Shown one piece after another: positions 1 through 4,755 of a stretch of 12,330 nt of DNA (position 1 is its first letter; each line of letters begins with the position of its first letter). A program made the translations under genes and the position numbers. The notes under the pieces were generated by a model, which saw only the letters and a program-made list of their open reading frames with translations, was not told the origin of the DNA and did no database searches. Origin of the DNA: a bacterium (GTDB lineage: Bacteria; Patescibacteria; Paceibacteria; UBA6257; Brennerbacteraceae). The stretch lies in contig JAKALE010000003.1 in assembly GCA_021813305.1 (NCBI GenBank), positions 1 to 12,330 of the forward strand. Direction: 5' to 3'.

Positions 1-456
1 AAGACGGACATCCTAGTTTCGACTTCGGTGATCGAGGTCGGCATCGACGTGCCCAATGCCACGGTCATGGTGATCGAGGGCGCCGATTCGTTCGGCCTGG
101 CGCAATTGCATCAGTTTCGCGGCAGGGTGGGAAGAGGGGAATACCAGTCGTACTGTTTTTTGCTTGCCGCTGCCAAGACGGCAGCAGCGCATAAGCGCTT
201 GGAAGGATTCGCAAAAACGTTCGACGGGTTCAAGCTCGCCGAGCAGGATTTGTCGGACCGTGGTCCCGGGGAGTTTTTGGGCACGCGCCAATCGGGCATT
301 CCCGACCTTGCCATGCATTCGCTCAAAAACCTGGATTTGATATTGCTTGCGAAAAAGTGCGCTGCTTCCGTGCTGGGAAAAGACCCGGACCTGGAAAAGT
401 TTCCGCTCCTCAAGGAGCGGGTCCAGGAGTTCAGGCAAGAAGTGCACCTGGAATAA
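1..456 (+). CDS. recG: ATP-dependent DNA helicase RecG, C-terminal part (5' end outside window)
   Basis: The reading frame is open from base 1 and ends at TAA 454-456, giving the last 151 residues of a superfamily 2 helicase. RecG remodels stalled replication forks and Holliday junctions in the cytoplasm. Visible signatures are the motif V stretch STSVIEVGIDVPNA, the motif VI stretch QLHQFRGRVGRG with its arginine fingers, and the RecG-type tail motif DRGPGEFLGTRQSGIPD. The last motif separates RecG from the related transcription-repair factor Mfd. The C-terminal helical tail (DLEKFPLLKERVQEF) is typical of RecG. The GTG at 28 is an internal valine codon of motif V, not a start. The next gene is convergent, so recG ends its transcription unit in the repeat-rich gap that follows. 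Confidence 0.95.
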   Translation, partial: KTDILVSTSVIEVGIDVPNATVMVIEGADSFGLAQLHQFRGRVGRGEYQSYCFLLAAAKTAAAHKRLEGFAKTFDGFKLAEQDLSDRGPGEFLGTRQSGIPDLAMHSLKNLDLILLAKKCAASVLGKDPDLEKFPLLKERVQEFRQEVHLE

Positions 457-462
457 CGAAAT

Positions 463-540
463 TTCTAATTGACCTAAGTCATTAATGACCAATATCCAAA
501 GTTTTGGTCATTGGATATCAGAAATTAGAATAATTAGGTT
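463..540. repeat. Intergenic inverted-repeat element, copy 1
   Basis: This AT-rich gap between the convergent recG and glycosyltransferase genes holds several overlapping inverted repeats. ATGACCAA (485-492) pairs with TTGGTCAT (504-511). ATATCCAA (492-499) pairs with TTGGATAT (511-518). TTCTAATT (463-470) pairs with AATTAGAA (523-530). The first two hairpins share bases at their junctions. Parts recur at 3289-3336: the 17-mer 524-540 is found inverted at 3289-3305, and AATGACCAATA (484-494) recurs in the same orientation at 3310-3320. There is no clear T-tract, so a terminator role is possible but weak. Confidence 0.7.
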
Positions 541-2105
541 CATTTGTGTCTTGTTTTCGGAGTCACCCAAAATCCCATGTACTTGCCCAGCATCAAACGC
601 GTTTGGGCGTCCAATGACGGGATGGTCGAAATAAGGATCGTGAGGGGGCCGAGCACCCAGCGGAGCGACAGGAGGATTTTGTCTTTCCAGGTCACGGGTT
701 TGTCCCGAAGCGGCATCAATACCACGGAAATGTACATGGAGCCGAGCATGCCGATAAGCGAGAAATTCATGAACATGCTCGCGATCTGGGGCAGGTTGTA
801 TGACAATATGCTGAACGTGAACGCCTTGGATCCGAGCCATATCGGCAGCCATCCGAGCACGAACAGGATGATGGAATGCGTGGACCAGGAGTGGAATCCT
901 TCGATGATATTGAACGCGTAATCGATTTTTTTACGCACCGCGATGCGTTTGTTTTTCACGAATCCGAACAAAAGGTAGGGGATGTTCTCGGCCCCATACG
1001 CCCATCGTCGCTGTTGCTTGTATTGGTTCACCATGGTTTGCCAGAATCCCGGGGCGATGTTCGCGTCCATAGTAACGAAGAAATTGAGCGGCACAACCTG
1101 CCAGTCGCCGTCAAAATGCAACAGGCACTGGTAGAAAATGCGCGAATCCTCGGAGACGACGTTTTCTTGCCAGAATCCAACTTCGACCAGGGGTTTGAAT
1201 CCCATGGAATGGGACGAGTATGTGATCAATATTTCGGGCCGCGCCTGCTGGATCATTTGCCAGAACGTTGCGGAAAACGACAGGACATAGGCGAGCGCCG
1301 GCGCATGCCAGATGTTGTTCGTGTAGAGCGGAATGGGCTGGAAACTCGAACGCAATGGTTTTGCGCAGGTAAGATAGTGGTACGACAAGCAATGGAAAAA
1401 CTGGCGTTCCGCGCGCGTGTCGCAGTCGAACACCGAGGTGATAATGTGTTCGTAGGGAATACGGTTTGGGTCAATGACGAGTTCCTTCACTTTTCGCGCC
1501 GCCCACGCTTCATTGGCGCCCTTGCCTTTGAGCTCTCCCGGAATGGCGTCCGGATGGAACGTCGTAAGGAAATGGCCGAATGCGGAACCGAATTCCTTGG
1601 CGAGCTGATTCGCTTTCTCATGTGCAGCTTTTCCCGCGCGTTCTTCGAATGCCGCGACCACGATCATACGTTCGGTCGGGTACCCTGACACGCGCAGCGA
1701 TTCGATGGAATCGCGCAGTACTTCGTAGGGCTCGTCGAGCGTGGGCAAAATGACCAGATGCCAGAGATCGTGCCATGAGGAAAGCGAGGGCAATGTTTTG
1801 CGCGGGAACATAAGGTTTTCCAGGCGCGCTTTCCAGTCAATGGATTGGTTGGAGCGGGTTTTTTTGTATCCGGCGATCAGATGCATCAAAAAATAAAGCG
1901 TGCGCAAAAACCAGAACAAAATGAACATAATCAAACATACCGCGGTGGTATCGGGCCAGAACCGCGAAGCGATGATGATCAGGATGAATGTCGCCCAGGC
2001 GAGCATGCCGGGCAGCATTTCGAAAAACCGGAACAACCTGCGTTCGCCCGGATTTTTGAGGTCCTGCGGGCGGGCAATGCGCAGATAGGAAATGTTGGAA
2101 GCCAT
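540..2105 (-). CDS. Membrane-anchored family 2 glycosyltransferase (cellulose synthase-like)
   Basis: This 521-residue integral membrane protein has a cytoplasmic GT-A fold domain (about residues 115-370) between two N-terminal membrane helices (about 34-50 and 54-78) and roughly three C-terminal ones (about 406-424, 440-463, 477-497). GT2 hallmarks in order are the entry motif PTLDEPYEVLRDSIESL (121-137), KGKGANEAW (193-201), the metal-binding DxD in VFDCDTR (D227, D229), the acceptor-site ED at 319-320 (SEDSR), and QxxRW at Q364, R367, W368. QxxRW is typical of processive enzymes such as BcsA and hyaluronan synthase. It probably transfers an activated sugar to a growing glycan or lipid acceptor at the membrane; donor and product cannot be read. 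There is no PilZ domain and no neighbouring polysaccharide gene. The ATG at 2105 sits 5 nt after the predicted transcription start, so the message is nearly leaderless. Confidence 0.85.
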   Translation of the reverse strand: MASNISYLRIARPQDLKNPGERRLFRFFEMLPGMLAWATFILIIIASRFWPDTTAVCLIMFILFWFLRTLYFLMHLIAGYKKTRSNQSIDWKARLENLMFPRKTLPSLSSWHDLWHLVILPTLDEPYEVLRDSIESLRVSGYPTERMIVVAAFEERAGKAAHEKANQLAKEFGSAFGHFLTTFHPDAIPGELKGKGANEAWAARKVKELVIDPNRIPYEHIITSVFDCDTRAERQFFHCLSYHYLTCAKPLRSSFQPIPLYTNNIWHAPALAYVLSFSATFWQMIQQARPEILITYSSHSMGFKPLVEVGFWQENVVSEDSRIFYQCLLHFDGDWQVVPLNFFVTMDANIAPGFWQTMVNQYKQQRRWAYGAENIPYLLFGFVKNKRIAVRKKIDYAFNIIEGFHSWSTHSIILFVLGWLPIWLGSKAFTFSILSYNLPQIASMFMNFSLIGMLGSMYISVVLMPLRDKPVTWKDKILLSLRWVLGPLTILISTIPSLDAQTRLMLGKYMGFWVTPKTRHK

Positions 2106-2116
2106 ATATGCAATGT

Positions 2117-2125
2117 ATTATACCA
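2117..2125 (-). promoter_or_regulatory. Extended -10 promoter of the glycosyltransferase gene
   Basis: On the minus strand the sequence reads TGG-TATAAT, with the -10 box at 2117-2122 and the extended TGn at 2123-2125. Counting 7 nt from the box puts transcription start near 2110, about 5 nt before the ATG at 2105. No good -35 box is seen, as is common for extended -10 promoters. Confidence 0.65.
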
Positions 2126-2149
2126 AAGTCTGATCTATCGAGTCCGGCG

Positions 2150-2158
2150 TGTTATACT
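2150..2158 (+). promoter_or_regulatory. Extended -10 promoter of the DUF3592-type gene
   Basis: The sequence TGT-TATACT has the -10 box at 2153-2158 and the TGn extension at 2150-2152. Predicted transcription start is near 2165, leaving about 14 nt before the ATG at 2179. It is divergent to the glycosyltransferase promoter, so both sit back to back in a 73-bp gap. Confidence 0.6.
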
Positions 2159-2178
2159 AGCGTAATTTCGAGCTATCC

Positions 2179-2628
2179 ATGCGCAGGCCATCGTTGTTCG
2201 CCGCAATCATCTTTTTCCTTGCCGGTACCGGCGTGTATGTTGGCGGAATCTTTTCCTTGACCCAGGCATTTCTTTTGTCGCACCAGGGTGTGCGCGTGCA
2301 GGGAACGGTTCTTGCTGACGTGCAAAAAACAAGCACGGACAAATACGGCAATCCGCAGGTGCTCCATCATGCCCAAGTGCAGTTTGCAGGACAAGACGGC
2401 CAGACCTATTCGTTCGTGTCCGACATGGGCACGAGTTCGTTCGGGTATCAAATCGGCCAGGCAGTGCCGGTGATTTATAGCGCAGCGCATCCCGACCAAG
2501 CGCATATCGATGATTTCATGAATACGTGGTTGGTGCCGATTATCCTGGTCGTGTTATCCGTGTTTCCGCTGATGGTTTCGGTTATGTCCATCCAGGGGCT
2601 TCTGATCGGCAGCTCGGTGGGAATATAA
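2179..2628 (+). CDS. DUF3592-type membrane protein
   Basis: This 149-residue protein has an N-terminal membrane helix (about 8-30), a soluble domain (about 36-112) and a second helix (about 117-138). The soluble part has the pattern of DUF3592 proteins: GxRVQGTVLADVQK, then a strand with YSFVSDMGTSSFGYQIGQAVPVIYSAAHPDQAHID. The GQAVPVIYxxxxPxxAxID stretch is the most typical feature of that family. Its molecular function is unknown; the loop probably faces outward between the two helices. No Shine-Dalgarno site precedes the ATG, and the predicted leader is only about 14 nt. A strong hairpin terminator follows at 2663, so it appears to be a single-gene unit. The family call is from pattern memory, without a search. 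Confidence 0.75.
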   Translation: MRRPSLFAAIIFFLAGTGVYVGGIFSLTQAFLLSHQGVRVQGTVLADVQKTSTDKYGNPQVLHHAQVQFAGQDGQTYSFVSDMGTSSFGYQIGQAVPVIYSAAHPDQAHIDDFMNTWLVPIILVVLSVFPLMVSVMSIQGLLIGSSVGI

Positions 2629-2662
2629 AAAGCGTTCTACACAGAAATATTTCTAATAACTC

Positions 2663-2693
2663 AAATCCCGCCGGCATTTGCCGACGGGATTTT
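2663..2693. terminator. Hairpin terminator between convergent genes
   Basis: AAATCCCG (2663-2670) pairs with CGGGATTT (2685-2692), continued by CGGC (2672-2675) with GCCG (2680-2683) across one C-A mismatch and a four-base loop. On + it ends in TTTTGCTTT; on - the stem itself ends in TTT. It lies between the DUF3592-type gene (+) and the small membrane protein gene (-), so it probably serves both. Confidence 0.75.
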
Positions 2694-2696
2694 GCT

Positions 2697-3044
2697 TTAT
2701 GAGTTTGCCTTATCCTTTTCTTTGAAAAGGACGTTTGCTACTAAGATTCCAATGGCTACCGGGGTTCCGCCAAGGAAGCCACCGACCAAAGTGGCCAAGA
2801 TTTTTTCTGCCAGGCTCAGACTATTCGGTTTGGTGATCCATACTACTGTCGGAAAGATTTCTTCCAACACGTAGACGATAACCCAAGCCCAGAATAGGTG
2901 ATTTGCAGCTGTTTCCTTCCCAAAAATTGGAAGGAGTATCCACATGCAAGGAATAACGACTGCCATGGCGAGTGTGCCGGCAACCGCCACTGATGTGGCT
3001 ACCATATCTGCTGCTTTCGAGTTACTTCGTAAATAGAGGTTCAT
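2697..3044 (-). CDS. Small three-helix membrane protein of unknown function
   Basis: I do not recognise this 115-residue protein. It has three predicted membrane helices (about 14-41, 49-71, 82-107), a short polar N-terminus (MNLYLRSNSK) and a charged C-terminal tail (FKEKDKANS). The second helix carries an unusual acidic pair in YVLEEIFP. Its expression signals differ from those of its neighbours: a near-consensus promoter at 3171-3199, a leader of about 120 nt with nested inverted repeats, and a strong Shine-Dalgarno AAAGGAG (3052-3058) placed 7 nt before the ATG, which supports this start. The coding sequence looks richer in A and T than tsaD or valS. Acquisition by transfer is possible but not shown. 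Confidence 0.75.
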   Translation of the reverse strand: MNLYLRSNSKAADMVATSVAVAGTLAMAVVIPCMWILLPIFGKETAANHLFWAWVIVYVLEEIFPTVVWITKPNSLSLAEKILATLVGGFLGGTPVAIGILVANVLFKEKDKANS

Positions 3045-3051
3045 TTTCGAG

Positions 3052-3058
3052 CTCCTTT
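3052..3058 (-). promoter_or_regulatory. Strong Shine-Dalgarno site of the 115-residue membrane protein
   Basis: On the minus strand AAAGGAG lies 7 nt upstream of the ATG at 3042-3044. It is the only near-consensus ribosome binding site I found before a gene in this window, and it fixes the start. Confidence 0.8.
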
Positions 3059-3094
3059 AGCAACAGAGATGAATTCTCCCGGTCCACCCGGCGA

Positions 3095-3171
3095 GTGTCT
3101 CTATCGCTATATAAAGGTTCTTTATAAGCCCTTATATAGCGGTAGAGCACATTTCAAAGAACATTTATATA
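3095..3171 (-). repeat. Nested, competing inverted repeats in a leader region
   Basis: Two inverted repeats overlap here. Arm A (3095-3117, GTG-CTCTATCGCTATATAAAGG apart from a one-base bulge) pairs with A' (3130-3150) with one mismatch and one extra A. Arm B (3108-3123, TATATAAAGGTTCTTT) pairs with B' (3156-3171) at 15 of 16 positions. A and B share 3108-3117, so the two pairings exclude each other. ATAAAG (3111-3116) can also pair with CTTTAT (3120-3125). All but the outermost part of B' lies downstream of the predicted start of the membrane protein transcript (near 3164). Confidence 0.7.
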
Positions 3172-3199
3172 TTATACCATAAAAAACAGTATTTTGCAA
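3171..3199 (-). promoter_or_regulatory. Promoter of the 115-residue membrane protein gene
   Basis: The minus strand carries a -35-like TTGCAA (3194-3199), a 17-nt spacer and a perfect TATAAT -10 box (3171-3176). Transcription would start near 3164, about 120 nt before the ATG. The -35 box lies just downstream of the tRNA-Glu gene. Confidence 0.75.
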
Positions 3200-3203
3200 G
3201 TTG

Positions 3204-3278
3204 TAGCCTCAGCGGGATTCGAACCCGCGTTCCCGCCGTGAAAGGGCGGTGTCCTGGACCAGGCTAGACGATAAGGCC
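3204..3278 (-). tRNA. tRNA-Glu (anticodon TTC)
   Basis: The minus strand folds into a complete 75-nt cloverleaf. The acceptor stem is GGCCTTA with TGAGGCT (two G-T pairs). The anticodon stem is CCGCC/GGCGG around the loop CTTTCAC, giving anticodon TTC. The T arm is GCGGG-TTCGAAT-CCCGC, and the discriminator base is A. The 3' CCA is not encoded, so it must be added by the CCA-adding enzyme. A TAGAAT box (3298-3303) upstream could be its -10 element. Confidence 0.95.
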
Positions 3279-3288
3279 GGCAAGAATT

Positions 3289-3336
3289 AACCTAATTATT
3301 CTAATCACGAATGACCAATAACCGGTTAATTGACCA
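3289..3336. repeat. Intergenic repeat element, copy 2
   Basis: This gap between tRNA-Glu (-) and tsaD (+) shares blocks with 463-540. The 17-mer at 3289-3305 is the exact reverse complement of 524-540. AATGACCAATA (3310-3320) equals 484-494, and TAATTGACC (3328-3336) equals the segment near 466-474. The blocks are rearranged relative to copy 1, and spacing is not kept. Part of it may double as the tRNA-Glu promoter. Confidence 0.7.
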
Positions 3337-3346
3337 TTTAAATATA

Positions 3347-3375
3347 TAGAAAAAACAACGAAAACGCAATAAAAT
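3347..3375 (+). promoter_or_regulatory. Possible tsaD promoter
   Basis: TAGAAA (3347-3352), a 17-nt spacer and TAAAAT (3370-3375) fit a sigma70-type promoter moderately well. Transcription would start near 3382, two bases before the tsaD ATG, giving an essentially leaderless message. The boxes are imperfect. Confidence 0.45.
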
Positions 3376-3383
3376 GGTGCAGT

Positions 3384-4463
3384 ATGCTTATTTGCGGCAT
3401 TGAAACCAGTTGCGACGAAACTGCAGTGAGTTTTGTCCAAGCGCGCGGAGGACTCAAGAATCCGCGTTTTTTGGTTTTGGGCAACGTGGTTTCTTCCCAG
3501 GTCAAAAAACATGCTCCGTTCGGCGGCGTGGTGCCGCTTTTGGCAGCGCGCGAACATTCCAAGAACATTGAACGCGTATTCAAGCTCGCCTTGAAGCAGG
3601 CGAATATCGACAAAGATCCTGATCTTATTGTGGTGACGCGCGGGCCGGGGCTTATGCCGTCTTTGCGCATCGGCGTTGCCTTTGCCCGCTCGCTTTCGTA
3701 TTTTTCCAAAATTCCCGTGCTGGGCGTGAACCACTTGGAGGGTCATATGTACGCGAACCTGCTTGCGCCCATGGGACAGTGGTCGCGGGCGCAAATCGAA
3801 TTTCCCGCGGTGAGCCTTGTCATCAGCGGAGGCCATTCCGATTTGTACGTGCTCAAAAACTACGGCTCTGCAACGCAGGTCGGCCAGACGCATGACGATG
3901 CGGTGGGGGAATGTTTCGATAAAGTCGCACGGCTGTTGGGGCTCGGGTATCCTGGAGGTCCGGTTATCGACAAACTCGGGCAAGAGGGCAATGCATTCGC
4001 GTACGAATTTCCGTCGCCCATGATCTATGCGAAGAATTTCGACTTCAGCTTTTCCGGGCTCAAAACAGCCATGCTGTATTTCCTGCGCGACAACAAGCTT
4101 GATTTCAATTCAAAACATTTGAGCGCAAAACAAGAGCAGATACGGAAAGACATTTGCGCCTCATTCGAACGCGCCGCGGCAAAAGTATTGGTTGCCAAGA
4201 CGTTGCGCTGTGCGGATAAGGAGAAAGCAAAGACAGCCATTGTCGGCGGCGGGGTTGCTGCCAATTCGTATATCCGCTCCGCGTTCGAAGCTGCGGGCAA
4301 AGAACAAGGATTTTCGGGAAAGATTTTATTCCCGAATAAAGGGTATATCACGGACAACGCGGCCATGATCGCAGTTGCTGGCTACATCGCTCATATGCGC
4401 GGCGACCGGAGCTCATGGAAAACATTGGAGCCCGAGGCGAATTTGAAAGTGAGTGAATCGTAA
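3384..4463 (+). CDS. tsaD: tRNA N6-adenosine threonylcarbamoyltransferase TsaD
   Basis: TsaD transfers the threonylcarbamoyl group from threonylcarbamoyl-AMP to A37 of tRNAs that read ANN codons, forming t6A, together with TsaB and TsaE in the cytoplasm. The 359-residue protein begins with the family's N-terminal ETSCDET motif (7-13). Metal ligands are visible as H117 and H121 in NHLEGHMYANL and D324 in GYITDNAA. Other ASKHA-fold signatures are SGGHSDLY (148-155), the GECFDKVARLLGLGYPGGP stretch and IVGGGVAANSYIR (286-298). The length is slightly above the usual 335-345 residues. The ATG at 3384 opens directly on the conserved N-terminus, and no Shine-Dalgarno is present. The neighbouring tRNA-Glu and valS fit a tRNA-function cluster. 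tsaB and tsaE are not in the window. Confidence 0.97.
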   Translation: MLICGIETSCDETAVSFVQARGGLKNPRFLVLGNVVSSQVKKHAPFGGVVPLLAAREHSKNIERVFKLALKQANIDKDPDLIVVTRGPGLMPSLRIGVAFARSLSYFSKIPVLGVNHLEGHMYANLLAPMGQWSRAQIEFPAVSLVISGGHSDLYVLKNYGSATQVGQTHDDAVGECFDKVARLLGLGYPGGPVIDKLGQEGNAFAYEFPSPMIYAKNFDFSFSGLKTAMLYFLRDNKLDFNSKHLSAKQEQIRKDICASFERAAAKVLVAKTLRCADKEKAKTAIVGGGVAANSYIRSAFEAAGKEQGFSGKILFPNKGYITDNAAMIAVAGYIAHMRGDRSSWKTLEPEANLKVSES

Positions 4464-4488
4464 ACTCGCGTACTGCACGCGCGTTCGC

Positions 4489-4516
4489 TTGCGTTCCGCT
4501 GGTTTTCGGCTATACT
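4489..4516 (+). promoter_or_regulatory. Promoter of the T-box/valS transcript
   Basis: TATACT (4511-4516) is a good -10 box, with TTGCGT (4489-4494) as a weak -35 at 16 nt spacing. Transcription would start near 4523, immediately before the conserved T-box opening GGCGATGAAG. That placement supports the call. Confidence 0.65.
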
Positions 4517-4522
4517 GTTTCA

Positions 4523-4732
4523 AAGGCGATGAAGCTGCGTCACAGCCGAGCCGAAGGAAGAACCGACGTTTCAAGCGTCACACTAGACCCTTCCGGGAAG
4601 TTCCCGTCACAGAACAAAAAGCGTGTCGATCCATCGGAGCGCCGAAAGTCAAAAGTAAGGTGGTACCGCGAACAATCGCCCTTACAAGTGCATCAACCGA
4701 GCGTTGGCGCAATTGTAAGGGCTATTTTTATT
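4523..4732 (+). ncRNA. T-box riboswitch (valS leader)
   Basis: This 210-nt leader senses uncharged tRNA and controls transcription of valS. The diagnostic T-box sequence AAGGTGGTACCGCG is at 4657-4670. GTAAGG (4655-4660) pairs with CCTTAC (4680-4685) to form the antiterminator around the TGGT bulge. TGGT would pair with an ACCA tRNA 3' end, consistent with the A discriminator usual in tRNA-Val. The competing terminator uses the same CCCTTAC. Upstream, TCGG-AGCG-CCGA (4634-4645) fits stem III, CGGGA-AGT-TCCCG (4594-4606) forms another hairpin, and GGCGATGAAG (4525-4534) resembles the usual start of stem I. The specifier codon could not be placed with certainty: GTC, a valine codon, occurs at 4539, 4577 and 4606, each followed by A. 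Open frames crossing this region are not genes. Confidence 0.88.
4678..4732 (+). terminator. T-box regulated intrinsic terminator
   Basis: GCCCTTACAA (4678-4687) pairs perfectly with TTGTAAGGGC (4713-4722), followed by TATTTTTATT. The loop can extend the stem through GTGC/GCGC and CAAC/GTTG. The 5' arm overlaps the 3' arm of the antiterminator (4680-4685), so the two structures exclude each other, as in classical T-box attenuation. Confidence 0.88.
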
Positions 4733-4755
4733 AACTGAAAGAATATCACCATTGT

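Noticed and set aside
1..456. Possible identity as Mfd rather than RecG
   Set aside because: Motif V/VI are shared, but DRGPGEFLGTRQSG and the short C-terminal tail are RecG features, and Mfd would continue with a longer C-terminal domain.
463..540. CRISPR-like or tandem repeat array
   Set aside because: The repeated blocks are short, irregularly spaced and inverted, with only two loci; no unique spacers of constant length and no cas genes.
876..1688. A 270-codon open frame on + inside the glycosyltransferase gene
   Set aside because: It is antisense to a gene with clear GT2 motifs; the long open frame follows from codon bias on the other strand.
2714..2730. Perfect inverted repeat CCTTTTC-TTT-GAAAAGG
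   Set aside because: It lies inside the C-terminal coding part of the 115-residue protein and encodes FKEKDK; it may be chance in an A-rich lysine stretch.
2629..3278. An integrated element at the tRNA-Glu gene (attachment site repeats)
   Set aside because: I looked for a second copy of the tRNA 3' end near 2630-2700 and found only the short CGGGATT match in the terminator; no integrase is present.
4453..4738. Open reading frames of 93 and 69 codons between tsaD and valS
   Set aside because: They run across the T-box leader and its terminator; their products are arginine-rich and low in family resemblance, and the RNA structure explains the region better.
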